From NCBI GenBank assembly GCA_944386565.1, contig CALXBO010000001.1, positions 62,001 to 126,000 on the forward strand: a stretch of DNA of 64,000 nt. Reading direction: 5' to 3'. The notes under the pieces were generated by a model. The model was not told the origin of the DNA. It did no database searches and saw only the letters and a list, made by a program, of their open reading frames with translations. A program made the position numbers and the translations under genes. This document shows positions 40,632 through 49,642 of the stretch, in pieces. The number at the start of each line of letters is the position of its first letter. Positions within the stretch are counted from its first letter, which is position 1. This DNA comes from an uncultured Ruthenibacterium sp. (GTDB lineage: Bacteria; Bacillota; Clostridia; Oscillospirales; Ruminococcaceae).

Positions 40632-43280
40632 TCAGATCAGTTCCCGAAAACGCCGGACGTAGATGGTTTTGGCTGCGGTCACGACGGAGAGATACACCAG
40701 CACGACGGCGGCGAGAAATGCAAAATACATCGGCGGCATGGCGGTCAGCCCCAGAATCCCGCCCAGAGGCGTGTAGGGCAAAAGCGTGTAGAGTGCGATG
40801 CCCGCGCCTGTCACGAACAACACGGGCGGCGCGGGACGGCTCTGCACGAACGGAAGACGCCGCGTGCGCAGAAGATGCAGGATGAGCACCTGCGTCCACA
40901 TCGACTCCAGAAACCAGCCGGTCTGGAACAACGCAATGAAACTCTGCTGCGCCGCCGCTCCGAGCGACGTGAACGGACCGCCGCACAGAGCCGGGCAGAA
41001 GACGAAATACAAAAAGGCGAACGTCGCAAGATCGAACACGGTACTGATGGGGCCAAAGAACCGCATGAACCGTCCGAGCGTCCGGCCCGACCACGGCCGG
41101 GGATGGGTGAAAAGCTCTTCGTCCACGGAATCCCACGGCAGCACGAGACACAGCATGTCGTACAGTAGATTCAGCAGCAGAAGCTGAATGGACGCCATCG
41201 GGAAAAACGGCAGGCAGACGCTGGCCGCGACGACGGCCATGATGTTCCCGAAATTGGACGAAGCCGTGATGCGGATGTACTTCGACATGTTCACGAATGT
41301 TTTGCGCCCCTCGCGGATGCCTTCTTCCAGAACGCCGAGATCCTTGTGCAGCAGGATCACGTCCGCAGCGTCGCGCACCGTCTGCGCGGCGCTCTCGGCC
41401 GAAATGCCCACATCGGCTTTCCGGATGGCGGGCAGGTCGTTCATGCCGTCGCCCAGAAAACCGACGGTGTGGCCGTTGTCCTGCAGCACTTCCACGACGT
41501 GCGCTTTCTGACGGGGTGTGAGCTCTGCGAACACGGTCGTGCGCTCAACGGCCGTCGGGAGTTCATCATCCGTGAGTGTTTCCAGTTCCCGGCCCGTCAT
41601 GACCGCGTCGGTGGCGATGCCGACTCTTCGGCACACCGAGAGGGAAACACCGAGATTGTCTCCGGTGAGCAGCTTGACCGGAACATTCAGGCGGCGGAGC
41701 TGTTCCACCGCCTGCGCTGCGCTGCGCTTGGGCACGTCGAAGAACGTGAGATATCCGAGCAGCGTGAGACCGTCCGCATCGCCCGGAGCGATGCTCGTGT
41801 GGGATGTGCGGCGGTAGGCGACGGCGAGCACTTTCATGCCGTCCTCCCGCATTTCGTCCACCACGGCGGCCACATGGCGCGCAGCGTCGGGCGGCATGGG
41901 TTCGACTGTTCCGCGGTAGTCGGTATACCGGCACAGGCGGCACACTTCGTCCACGCTGCCCTTGACGATGAGAAGATTTTCGTCTCCGTCCCGGACCAGA
42001 ACACTGGCAAAGCGCTTTTCATAATCGAACGGCGTCTCGTCCAGCTTGGCGTGGCGCTGCGCCAGAGCGTCGCAGTCCGCGCCGCGGCCGGGAAGTTCAC
42101 GGAGCCGCAGAATGGCCTGATCGAGGTGGTTTGCCATTCCCGTGTGGTACAGGCTGTTGAGATATGCGTATTCCCACGTGCGGGTGCACTCGTTGCCGAG
42201 AATGTCGGTGTAGTATTCCAGACGAATCTCATCGCGCGTCAGAGTGCCCGTCTTGTCCAGACACAGTACGTCCATGCTGCCGAATCCCTGCATGGCGTTG
42301 ATGCTCCGCACGATCGTGTTTTTGCGCCCCATGACGGCGCTTCCACGGGAGAGACACGCATTGATGACCATCGGGAGCATTTCGGGCGTCAGCCCCACCG
42401 CGACGGAAAGGGAAAACAGGAAAGCCTGTCCCCAGTTTCCCTGCGTCAGCCCGCTTGCCAGAAAGACGAGCGGAACCAAAACGGCCATGAAGCGGATGAG
42501 CACCCATGCGATCGAATTTGCACCGCGGTCGAATCCCTTTTTGCCGGCCCCGGCGGGCAGATCGAGCCCGCCGAATACGGTGGAAACACCGACTGCCGTC
42601 ACAATGCCCTCGCCGGAGCCGCCGATGACGGTGGAACCGGCGAACACGGCGTTCGGGAATTCTTCGAGCCGTTTCGGCGCGGCGGCGGGCATGCCGGGGC
42701 TCTTTTCCAGCACGTCGCTCTCGCCCGTGAGGACGGACTGCGAGACGAACAGATCTTCTGCCGCCGTCAGCCGCACGTCGGCCGGAATCTTCTCACCCGC
42801 ATGGAAGCGGATGCGGTCGCCAACGACGAGTTCCCCGGCAGGCAGGGAGACCCACTTGCCGCTGCGGAGCACGCGGACATTTTCATCAAAAAGCTGCAGA
42901 AGACGGTCCGCCGCGCGTTTGGCGCGCAGCTCCTGCGCGAAGCGGAGCGTGCCGCTGAGAAGCAGCATCGCAAAAATCAGACCGCTCGGCGTCACGCGGC
43001 CGCTGTATCCGTCGATGGGGACAAATTCCGTCAGCAGCGAAACGGAGGCGAGAACAAAAAGCACAAGACTGAACGGATTGGCGAAAGAGCGGATGAAGCG
43101 GCGCGCAAGCCCGTCCGGGCGGGAACTGCGCGGCGTGTTGGAGCCGAACGCGTCGCGGCTGGCCTGAGCGCGCTTGTCGTCATAGCCTTCCGGCGGTACG
43201 CCGAGCAACGCAAGAAAAGCGTCCGCGTCCATGCGGACAGCTTCGGCGGTGCGGCTGCGGGCTGTGTGAGGGTGGTGCAT
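40632..43280 (-). CDS. magnesium-transporting P-type ATPase (MgtA/MgtB family), copy 2
   Basis: 882 aa with the same architecture as the neighbouring ATPase: TGES in SVLTGESDVLEK, phosphorylated Asp342 in CLDKTGTLTRD, LLTGDNLGV and FLGDGMNDLPA, and ten helices. It is clearly diverged from copy 1 in the N-terminal 60 residues and loops, so not a recent duplication. GGGAGGGATCGTC precedes the ATG. Overlapping purpose with copy 1 suggests different ion affinity or regulation; nickel or other divalent transport cannot be excluded. Confidence 0.94.
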   Translation of the reverse strand: MHHPHTARSRTAEAVRMDADAFLALLGVPPEGYDDKRAQASRDAFGSNTPRSSRPDGLARRFIRSFANPFSLVLFVLASVSLLTEFVPIDGYSGRVTPSGLIFAMLLLSGTLRFAQELRAKRAADRLLQLFDENVRVLRSGKWVSLPAGELVVGDRIRFHAGEKIPADVRLTAAEDLFVSQSVLTGESDVLEKSPGMPAAAPKRLEEFPNAVFAGSTVIGGSGEGIVTAVGVSTVFGGLDLPAGAGKKGFDRGANSIAWVLIRFMAVLVPLVFLASGLTQGNWGQAFLFSLSVAVGLTPEMLPMVINACLSRGSAVMGRKNTIVRSINAMQGFGSMDVLCLDKTGTLTRDEIRLEYYTDILGNECTRTWEYAYLNSLYHTGMANHLDQAILRLRELPGRGADCDALAQRHAKLDETPFDYEKRFASVLVRDGDENLLIVKGSVDEVCRLCRYTDYRGTVEPMPPDAARHVAAVVDEMREDGMKVLAVAYRRTSHTSIAPGDADGLTLLGYLTFFDVPKRSAAQAVEQLRRLNVPVKLLTGDNLGVSLSVCRRVGIATDAVMTGRELETLTDDELPTAVERTTVFAELTPRQKAHVVEVLQDNGHTVGFLGDGMNDLPAIRKADVGISAESAAQTVRDAADVILLHKDLGVLEEGIREGRKTFVNMSKYIRITASSNFGNIMAVVAASVCLPFFPMASIQLLLLNLLYDMLCLVLPWDSVDEELFTHPRPWSGRTLGRFMRFFGPISTVFDLATFAFLYFVFCPALCGGPFTSLGAAAQQSFIALFQTGWFLESMWTQVLILHLLRTRRLPFVQSRPAPPVLFVTGAGIALYTLLPYTPLGGILGLTAMPPMYFAFLAAVVLVYLSVVTAAKTIYVRRFRELI

Positions 43281-43384
43281 GACGATCCCTCCCTTGAAGT
43301 CGGATTCGGCGCTTGGCCGTGTCTTTTATCATATCATATTTTGACGCTGCCGTCTCTTGCGTTTCCCTTGCTTTTCAAAAAGGC

Positions 43385-43418
43385 TTGACAATTCGAATTA
43401 AAACTATTAGAATTCTAA
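43385..43418 (+). promoter_or_regulatory. promoter and operators of the marR-type gene
   Basis: Consensus TTGACA (43385-43390), 17 bp, TAGAAT (43408-43413). Two palindromes overlap these boxes: AATTCGAATT (43390-43399) next to the -35 and TTAGAATTCTAA (43407-43418) covering the -10. Their AT-rich symmetric form is typical of MarR sites and implies autorepression. Confidence 0.8.
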
Positions 43419-43445
43419 CTATTGCGCAGGAAAGGGAGTGTCACA

Positions 43446-43862
43446 ATGGACTATCATCAGCTCATGCTGGAAAACCATACGCTGTTCACAAAACATGTGT
43501 TTCACCGCCTTGCCCCGTACGCGCTGTCGAGCGGGCAGCCCCGGGTGCTGGAATATCTTGCGCGCCACGACGGGGCGGTGCAGAAGGACATTGCGCACGC
43601 CTGCATGATCGAACCGCCGTCCGTCACGTCGGTTCTGTCGCGCATGGAGAAGGACGGTCTCATTCAGCGCGGTGCGCGCGAGGGAGACCGCCGCTCGCAG
43701 TACGTCACGCTCACAGCAAAGGGAAAAGAACTGGCGCAGCGGACGCTGGAGACGTTCCGGGAAGAGGAAGAGTCCGCGCTCGGCGGCCTGAGCGGGGACG
43801 AGACACAGACGCTGCTGCGTCTGCTCGAGAAGATCAACCGGAACCTGAAACAGACGCTTTGA
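43446..43862 (+). CDS. MarR family transcriptional regulator
   Basis: 138 aa with a winged helix: QPRVLEYLARHDGAVQKDIAHACMIEPPSVTSVLSRMEKDGLIQR and the wing motif REGDRRSQYVTLT. The final helices mediate dimerisation. It is followed 28 bp later by a YczE-like membrane protein, and the promoter carries two palindromes, so it likely represses this two-gene operon until a ligand binds. Ligand unknown. Start ATG 43446 with GGGAGTGTCACA. Confidence 0.93.
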   Translation: MDYHQLMLENHTLFTKHVFHRLAPYALSSGQPRVLEYLARHDGAVQKDIAHACMIEPPSVTSVLSRMEKDGLIQRGAREGDRRSQYVTLTAKGKELAQRTLETFREEEESALGGLSGDETQTLLRLLEKINRNLKQTL

Positions 43863-43890
43863 CGGCGGAAATCAAGAGGGAGGAAGTTCA

Positions 43891-44547
43891 TTGAAAGCAA
43901 AACGATACGCAGTCTTTTTGGTCGGGTTATTCATCAGTTCGCTGGCGGTCAGCGTCATCACGCGCGCCGACCTCGGCACGTCGCCGATCTCGGCCATCCC
44001 GTATGTGCTGAGCCTTGCGTTCCCGTTCACGCTTGGGCAGTTCACCATCGCATTCAGCCTTGTGCTGATTCTTCTTCAGATTTTGATGCTGCGCAAGCGG
44101 TTCCGCCCGGAACACCTGCTGCAGATCCCCATCTCGGTTGCGTTCGGATATTTTATCGACCTCACGATGCTCTTCGTCTCACACATTCCCATGCCGTCGT
44201 ATCCGGTGAAAGTGGGATTCCTGCTGGCGGGGTGCGCGCTCCTGGCGGTCGGCGTGTATCTGGAGATGATCGCCGACGTTGCCATGCTTCCGGGCGAGTC
44301 GTTCGTGCGCGCCGTCACCCAGGTGTTCCACACCGATTTCGGCCTGACGAAAGTGTGTTTTGACGTCGGTATGACGGTCACGGCGGGGATTCTGTCCGTG
44401 GTGCTGATCAGCGTGCTCAGCGGTGTGCGGGAGGGAACGGTCGTTGCCGCCGTGGTCGTCGGGCTGATCGCCCGCGTGTTCAAGCAGCTGTTTGCACCGC
44501 TGGAACAGATGCTCTTTCCGTCCGCTGCGGCGCAGCGTGTATCCTGA
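43891..44547 (+). CDS. YczE/YyaS/YitT-like membrane protein
   Basis: 218 aa with about five to six helices. RADLGTSPISAIPYVLS near residue 26 and FGYFIDLTML are hallmarks of the YczE family. It starts with TTG, supported by GAGGGAGGAAG seven bases upstream. Co-transcribed with the MarR gene, the usual arrangement for a regulated membrane protein or exporter. Molecular function is not established. Confidence 0.88.
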   Translation: MKAKRYAVFLVGLFISSLAVSVITRADLGTSPISAIPYVLSLAFPFTLGQFTIAFSLVLILLQILMLRKRFRPEHLLQIPISVAFGYFIDLTMLFVSHIPMPSYPVKVGFLLAGCALLAVGVYLEMIADVAMLPGESFVRAVTQVFHTDFGLTKVCFDVGMTVTAGILSVVLISVLSGVREGTVVAAVVVGLIARVFKQLFAPLEQMLFPSAAAQRVS

Positions 44548-44619
44548 AAAACAAAAGGGAATAAACGGCGCGCCGCCGCCCATACTGTCCGCAGAACCAT
44601 CACGGGGAGGCGGACTTTT

Positions 44620-46920
44620 TTGTTTGTGTTCAGCGATTGCACGCGCCAGACCTGTGCCGTGCTGACGGGCGCCGTGCAGCTGGCGCAGGAGCACGGGCAC
44701 ACCTATGTGGGAACGGAGCATCTGATTCTTGCGGTGCTGCGGTGGGGTTCCGGCCGTGCAAAGGCGGCGCTGATGCGCAGGAGGATCTGGCCGTATGAAG
44801 CCGAGCGAGCTCTGCTCGGAGAACTGCCGACAGGCGAGCCGACGCAGCTCACGCCGGATGATTTCACGCCGGAACTTGCCAGAAGCGTGGAGCTTGCCGC
44901 CGTGGACGCGGCGGCGTCCCGCGCGCGCGGCGCGTCGCCGGAACATCTGCTTGCCGCGGTGCTCGAACAGCATCAGTCGGGGGCGGCAAGACTTCTGCGG
45001 CGCATGGGTGCGGAACCGGCGGCTGTCGTCGCGGAATGCAGAGATTCTTCTCTGGCTGCGCTGTCCGCACCGCCGAAAGGCATTTCCGCACCGCGAAACG
45101 CACCGCACACGTCAGCACAGTTCACGCAGGACTTCACCCGCATGGCGGCCGAGGGCCGGTTCGACCCTGTGCTCGGCCGCGACGAGGAACTGCGCCGCAT
45201 CGAGGAGATTCTTCTGCGCCGGCAGAAAAACAATCCCTGCCTCGTGGGGGAGCCGGGTGTCGGAAAAAGCGCGCTCGTGGAAGAGCTGGCGCGGCGCATC
45301 TCGTCGGGCGAAGCCCCCGAAGCGCTGCGGGGCCGCACGATCCTCTCCCTCGATCTGACGTCGCTCATCGCGGGCACGAAGTACCGGGGCGATTTCGAGG
45401 AGCGGTTCCGCTCGGTGCTGACGGAAGCCGCGCGCAGGGGAAACACGATCTTGTTCGTGGATGAGATGCATGCGCTTGTGGGAGCCGGGGCCGCCGAGGG
45501 CGGCATCGACGCGTGCGACGTACTCAAGCCGCTGCTCGCACGCGGCGGCGTGCAGGTCATCGGGGCGACGACGCGGGAGGAATACCGGCGGCGCATCGAA
45601 AAAGACGGCGCGCTGGCGCGCCGGTTTGCACGCGTTGCGGTGGAAGAACCCACGCGCGCGCAGGCGCGCGCCATTCTGGAAGGGCTCGCTCCTCGGTATG
45701 CCGCATACCACGAGGTCACGGTCGAACCCGCCGCGCTCGACGCTGCCGTGGAGCTCTCCGCGCGGTATCTGCCCGACCGCTGCCTGCCGGACAAGGCCAT
45801 CGACCTTCTGGACGAGTCGTGTGCGGCGGTGCGCCTGACGGGAAGAAAGAGCGTGAACGGCGACGATGTGGCAGCGGCGTGCGCGCTGCAGAGCGGCGTG
45901 CCGAAAGAAAAGATCACGGCCGATCGCCTGCCGTCCCTCGCCGCACTGGAACCGGCGCTCGCACGCCGCGTCGTCGGCCAGCCGGACGCTGTACAGACGG
46001 TCGCCGCGGCACTCCGGCGCGCGTCGCTCGGCCTCGCGGACGGCCGCCGCCCGATGGGCGCGTTTCTGCTGCTCGGCCCGACGGGGACCGGAAAGACGGA
46101 ACTTGCGCGCGCGCTGGCGGAGGAGTGTTTCGGCACGCAGAAAGCGCTGCTCCGGTTCGACATGTCCGAGTATATGGAGCAGCACGCCGTATCGCGCCTC
46201 GTCGGCGCGCCGCCGGGATACGAGGGCCACGCCGAGGGCGGACAGCTGACGAAAGCCGTCCGCGCGCGGCCGTATTCGGTCGTGCTGTTCGATGAAATAG
46301 AAAAAGCACACCCGTCGATGATGGACTTACTGCTCCAGATCCTCGAGGAGGGCTGCCTCACCGATTCGCAGGGCGCGCGGGCGGATTTCACGAATGCACT
46401 GGTGCTCCTGACCTCCAACCTCGGCGCGGCTGAGCTGTCGCGCACGAGTGCCTTCGGGTTCGGCGAAGCGGGGAAGCGTCCGTTTTCCAAAAGCGACGCT
46501 CTCGGTGCGGCACGGCGCGTCCTGCGGCCGGAGCTTCTGGGCCGCCTGGACGAGGTCGTTGTGTTCCGCCCGCTTGAAGCACAGGCGCTGGAACAGGTCG
46601 CGGCGCGGATGCTCGATGAGCTGACCGTCCGTGCGAAGCAGTCCGGACTGACCGTCACGTATACGCGCGGCGCTCTCCGTGTGCTGGCAGAGCGCGGAGG
46701 GCACAGCGCCTACGGCGCGCGCGAAGTGCGCCGCGCTGTGACGGATGCGGCCGGCCTTATCGCGGATGCGGCGCTGCGCGCACCGGATGCGCGCGCGTTC
46801 CTTCTCTGCGAGAAACACGGCGCGCCCGCCGCCGTTCCGGTCCGCTGTCAGACGGGCGTGAAAAAGGGAAGAACGGCTTCGGGGCAGGCCGCAGGCCGGG
46901 ACACAGCGGCCGCACACTGA
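44620..46920 (+). CDS. ClpA/ClpC-type AAA+ unfoldase lacking the ClpC middle domain
   Basis: 766 aa. An N-terminal double Clp-N repeat (residues ~1-145) is followed by AAA domain 1 (Walker A GEPGVGKS, Walker B TILFVDE) and AAA domain 2 (GPTGTGKT, VVLFDE). The ~50-residue coiled middle domain that ClpC inserts after KAIDLLDES is absent, as in ClpA. FGF in SAFGFGEAG sits where ClpC/ClpX carry the ClpP-docking xGF tripeptide, so ClpP partnership is plausible. The start is TTG behind GGGGAGG; a GTG two codons later is possible. The C-terminal tail is Gly/Ala/Arg-rich and unusual. Confidence 0.9.
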   Translation: MFVFSDCTRQTCAVLTGAVQLAQEHGHTYVGTEHLILAVLRWGSGRAKAALMRRRIWPYEAERALLGELPTGEPTQLTPDDFTPELARSVELAAVDAAASRARGASPEHLLAAVLEQHQSGAARLLRRMGAEPAAVVAECRDSSLAALSAPPKGISAPRNAPHTSAQFTQDFTRMAAEGRFDPVLGRDEELRRIEEILLRRQKNNPCLVGEPGVGKSALVEELARRISSGEAPEALRGRTILSLDLTSLIAGTKYRGDFEERFRSVLTEAARRGNTILFVDEMHALVGAGAAEGGIDACDVLKPLLARGGVQVIGATTREEYRRRIEKDGALARRFARVAVEEPTRAQARAILEGLAPRYAAYHEVTVEPAALDAAVELSARYLPDRCLPDKAIDLLDESCAAVRLTGRKSVNGDDVAAACALQSGVPKEKITADRLPSLAALEPALARRVVGQPDAVQTVAAALRRASLGLADGRRPMGAFLLLGPTGTGKTELARALAEECFGTQKALLRFDMSEYMEQHAVSRLVGAPPGYEGHAEGGQLTKAVRARPYSVVLFDEIEKAHPSMMDLLLQILEEGCLTDSQGARADFTNALVLLTSNLGAAELSRTSAFGFGEAGKRPFSKSDALGAARRVLRPELLGRLDEVVVFRPLEAQALEQVAARMLDELTVRAKQSGLTVTYTRGALRVLAERGGHSAYGAREVRRAVTDAAGLIADAALRAPDARAFLLCEKHGAPAAVPVRCQTGVKKGRTASGQAAGRDTAAAH

Positions 46921-46933
46921 AATACAAAAGGCA

Positions 46934-46968
46934 AAAGCCGCCGCCGGATCAAATCCGGCGGCGGCTTT
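46934..46968. terminator. bidirectional terminator
   Basis: Perfect 16-bp stem AAAGCCGCCGCCGGAT/ATCCGGCGGCGGCTTT with a CAA loop between convergent genes. Confidence 0.93.
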
Positions 46969-46989
46969 CCGCAGTGCTCTTTTTATCGG

Positions 46990-47619
46990 TTATTTGGTGT
47001 GGACAAAATACTGTGCAGCGCCGTGGAGGATCTCGATGGAGCGCTCAATGCCGAGCTTGCCGGAGTTGAGCGACATGTCGTACGTCTCCGCCGCACCCCA
47101 GTCGCTGTCGGCATAGAAGCCGTAGTAGTTGGAGCGGCTCTTGTCCGTCTTTTTGATGAGGGCGCGCGCCGCGTCCTCCTCGAGATTGCGCAGACGGCAG
47201 ATGCGCTGGATGCGCAGTTCCATCGGCGCATGGATGAAGACCGAGATCATGTTGCGGTGGCCGCGCAGGATATAGTCCGCGCAGCGGCCGATGATGACGC
47301 ACGATTCCTTTTCCGCCATTTTCTTGATGGTCTGGCTCTGGAAGAGGAACAGTTTGTCGTTGGTCAGGTAATCGTTGTAATTGGTGAAGCCCATTGCCTG
47401 GCCCGCGCCGCCCATGGAAAGGGAATACAGGAAGCTGTTCGTGGGCTTTTCATCCGCCTTTTCGAACAGCTCTTCGACAATGCCGCTCTCCTGCGCCGCT
47501 TTCTTCAAGATCTCCTTGTCGTAACAGGGAATGCCCAGCTCTTTCGCCAGCCCCACGCCGATTTCGTGGCCGCCGCTGCCGAACTGCCGGCCGATGCAGA
47601 TGACGAGATGATCGCTCAT
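46990..47619 (-). CDS. cytidylate kinase-like family protein
   Basis: 209 aa. A P-loop-like N-terminus VICIGRQFGSGGHEIGVGLA matches the Cytidylate_kin2 family (GRxxGSGG), followed by YDKEILKKAA, CVIIGRCADYIL and a lid-like region with RICRLRNLEEDAARALI. Related proteins are predicted nucleotide kinases, but activity of this family on CMP is largely untested. AAAAGGAGTTG precedes the ATG at 47619. Monocistronic. Confidence 0.9.
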   Translation of the reverse strand: MSDHLVICIGRQFGSGGHEIGVGLAKELGIPCYDKEILKKAAQESGIVEELFEKADEKPTNSFLYSLSMGGAGQAMGFTNYNDYLTNDKLFLFQSQTIKKMAEKESCVIIGRCADYILRGHRNMISVFIHAPMELRIQRICRLRNLEEDAARALIKKTDKSRSNYYGFYADSDWGAAETYDMSLNSGKLGIERSIEILHGAAQYFVHTK

Positions 47620-47680
47620 AATAACAACTCCTTTTCGCGAACGAGTTGGAAACCGTCGGTTCCCGCCTTTATTATAGCAC

Positions 47681-47715
47681 AAAAACGGGGTGCAAAGTTC
47701 ACAACTTTGCACCCC
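47681..47715 (-). terminator. terminator of thiT
   Basis: Perfect 13-bp stem GGGGTGCAAAGTT/AACTTTGCACCCC with a 3-nt loop; the minus strand continues GTTTTTG. Confidence 0.9.
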
Positions 47716-47724
47716 TTGTTTTCG

Positions 47725-48303
47725 TCATTCTGCCGTGAAAAATTTCGGAGCCGCCTTATAAAGCAGCACCGCCGCAATCGTGGTGAGAACGAGTTCCGGC
47801 AGCATGTACGTGGCGTTGTAGATGAAGCTGTAGAGCCACACGCTCATGCCCTTGGCCCACTCGTAGTACTCCTGATAGCTGCCCCACAGAAGAGCGCCGG
47901 ACAGGAAGCTGCACAAGAAGCGGATGACGCACACAGCCGCGGTTCCGACGGCCACGCCGACGGCGCGGTTGCGGAAGAAGCGGGCGAACCAGTCGGCCGA
48001 ACCCAGCAGCGTAAACGCGAGGACGTAGTCCAGCATCACAACGCCGATGAACGCGATCACCGTGCCGGCGGGAGGTGCGTAGAAGCCCAGCAGCATCTGC
48101 AGCAGCGCGTCCACAAAGCCCGTCATCAGGCCCCACTTGACGCCGTGGCGGAACGAGACGAGCACGAACGGCAGCATCGACAGCAGCGTCACGCTGCCGC
48201 CGTACGGCATCGAGAAGATGCTGATTTTGCCGAGCACCGTGCCGACGGCGATCATCAGTGCGCACTCCACCAAAGTGCGCGTGCGGTTATACGTTTTGGT
48301 CAT
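47725..48303 (-). CDS. thiT: energy-coupled thiamine transporter S component
   Basis: 192 aa with six hydrophobic helices. ALMIAVGTVLGKISIF, MPYGGSVTLLSMLPFVLVSFRHGVKWG and the Trp/Tyr-rich region YYEWAKGMSVWLYSFIYNATYM are typical of ThiT, the thiamine-binding subunit of ECF importers; the shared ECF energising module lies elsewhere. The TPP riboswitch and terminator in its leader strongly support thiamine as substrate. GGAGGGGTCATGTC precedes the ATG at 48303. Confidence 0.96.
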   Translation of the reverse strand: MTKTYNRTRTLVECALMIAVGTVLGKISIFSMPYGGSVTLLSMLPFVLVSFRHGVKWGLMTGFVDALLQMLLGFYAPPAGTVIAFIGVVMLDYVLAFTLLGSADWFARFFRNRAVGVAVGTAAVCVIRFLCSFLSGALLWGSYQEYYEWAKGMSVWLYSFIYNATYMLPELVLTTIAAVLLYKAAPKFFTAE

Positions 48304-48335
48304 GACATGACCCCTCCAAATGATAATGTAACATA

Positions 48336-48376
48336 AAAACAAAAGTGCGCCCGCGGCATAAAAACCGCGGGCGCAC
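48336..48376 (-). terminator. TPP riboswitch-controlled terminator
   Basis: Stem GTGCGCCCGCGG/CCGCGGGCGCAC with an 8-nt loop, followed on the minus strand by TTTTGTTTTT, between the TPP aptamer and thiT. Confidence 0.92.
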
Positions 48377-48406
48377 TGAGCTTTGCTTTCTTTGTACAAG
48401 ACCGGC

Positions 48407-48503
48407 AAAAACTCCCTACGCCGGCATTACCCGGATCAGGTAAGAAGGGTCTATGACGCCGCGCACGGCTGTCAAATCTAAGCCTTTCGGCCCCCCTGTT
48501 TTT
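48407..48503 (-). ncRNA. TPP riboswitch (THI element)
   Basis: Read on the minus strand: P1 AAAAAC/GTTTTT; GGGGGGCC near the 5' end; the distal arm TACCTGATCCGGGTAATGCC; and the 3' consensus GCGTAGGGAGT. These are the classic THI-box elements (CTGAT and TAATGCC binding the pyrimidine and phosphate arms). It attenuates thiT when thiamine pyrophosphate is plentiful. Confidence 0.97.
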
Positions 48504-48516
48504 ATGTCCGTTCTTT

Positions 48517-48545
48517 ATTATAGGCACATCGCATGCCGCTGTCAA
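48517..48545 (-). promoter_or_regulatory. consensus promoter of the TPP riboswitch-thiT transcript
   Basis: TTGACA (48540-48545) and TATAAT (48517-48522), both full consensus, 17 bp apart on the minus strand. Confidence 0.93.
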
Positions 48546-48552
48546 GAAAAAA

Positions 48553-48867
48553 TCAGAACAGGGCGAGGAGCCAGTCCGCCGCGAAAGCCGCAACGCAGGC
48601 GGCGATGGCCACCGGCAGCAGCTGCGCGCCGCGGTAAGCGAGCACGAGCGCGACCGCAAACCCCACGCAGGCGGAGAATACGCTCCCGGTACTCTCGAAC
48701 ACGGCCGGGACGGTCATCACCGTCAGGACCGCGTAGGGAACATAGAACAGAAAACTGCGCAGGAATCGGTTGTTCAGTTTCTTGCGGAAGAGCGTCAGCG
48801 GCAGCATGCGCACAAGATATGTCACACCCGCCATGACCGCGATGTAAGCCCAGATGCCGTACGTCAT
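48553..48867 (-). CDS. azlD: AzlD family branched-chain amino acid export subunit
   Basis: 104 aa with about four short helices. YLVRMLPLTLFRKKLNNRFLRSFLFYVPYAVL matches AzlD/YgaH-type proteins, the small partner of AzlC. Start codon overlaps the azlC stop by 4 nt (ATGA). Confidence 0.92.
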   Translation of the reverse strand: MTYGIWAYIAVMAGVTYLVRMLPLTLFRKKLNNRFLRSFLFYVPYAVLTVMTVPAVFESTGSVFSACVGFAVALVLAYRGAQLLPVAIAACVAAFAADWLLALF

Positions 48868-49592
48868 TCCTCCACCTCCTCGACCGGGAAAAGGACCGCG
48901 CCCGCAGCGGCGGCAATGACCGTGCACAGAATGATCGCGAACCCGCTCGAGATCCGGTTCAGAACGGGCAGATAATGCACCGCACAGCTCAGAACGATGC
49001 TCAGCGCAACGACTTTCAGCACCGGCTTCACTTTCTTTGCCACGGGCACGACGATGGCGATGAACATACCGTAGATGGCGAGCCCGAGGGCACTTTGCAC
49101 CGAGGCGGGGAGGAGGCTGCTCGCCACCGCGCCCGTCAGCGTGCCGAGCGCCCAGCCGAGATACGGCGCCAGCATCAGACCGTAGAAATAGCGCCGCCCC
49201 ACATTGTCCTCGCCGCCTGCGGCCACGGCGTACACTTCGTCCGTGATCATGAAGCTCATCAGAAAGCGGTCGAGCAGCGTCACGCCCCGGTCGAGTTTCT
49301 GCGACAGGGAAAGGCTCATCAGCGCGTACCGCGCGTTGATGATGAGCTGCGTCAGCGCGGTCTCAAACAGCGTGCCGTTCGCGAGAATGATGCTGAGCCC
49401 CGCGAACTGTCCGGCGCTCGTGACGTTCGTCATACTGATGGCGACGGCCGCCCACACCGGGAGCCCGCCCGCGACGGCCATCATTCCGAATGTGATGGAC
49501 ACGGAAAAATAACCGAGCCCGATGGGCACGCCGTCCCGCAGACCCGCTGCCAGCGAATTGCGGCAGGCGGGCGTCTGCTTTGTCTCTTCCAT
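48864..49592 (-). CDS. azlC: AzlC family branched-chain amino acid exporter
   Basis: 242 aa, about seven helices. GLRDGVPIGLGYFSVSITFGMMA, SAGQFAGLSIILANGT, INARYALMSLSLSQKL and SFMITDEVYA are the AzlC/YgaZ signatures. With AzlD it forms an exporter for leucine, isoleucine, valine or their analogues. GGGGGG precedes the start. nth ends 50 bp upstream; the hairpin between them has a weak T-run, so read-through from nth is possible. Confidence 0.94.
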   Translation of the reverse strand: MEETKQTPACRNSLAAGLRDGVPIGLGYFSVSITFGMMAVAGGLPVWAAVAISMTNVTSAGQFAGLSIILANGTLFETALTQLIINARYALMSLSLSQKLDRGVTLLDRFLMSFMITDEVYAVAAGGEDNVGRRYFYGLMLAPYLGWALGTLTGAVASSLLPASVQSALGLAIYGMFIAIVVPVAKKVKPVLKVVALSIVLSCAVHYLPVLNRISSGFAIILCTVIAAAAGAVLFPVEEVEE

Positions 49593-49616
49593 ATACACGT
49601 TTCCCCCCACAGAAAA

Positions 49617-49637
49617 CGGGCCGCTGGAACGGCCCGT
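49617..49637 (-). terminator. weak hairpin between nth and azlC
   Basis: ACGGGCCG/CGGCCCGT with a 5-nt loop, followed on the minus strand by only TTTTC. Termination is likely partial. Confidence 0.5.
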
Positions 49638-49642
49638 ACCAA

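Noticed and set aside
41346-43388. A 680-codon plus-strand frame opposite the second magnesium ATPase
   Set aside because: Same reason: antisense shadow of an intact gene with biased composition.
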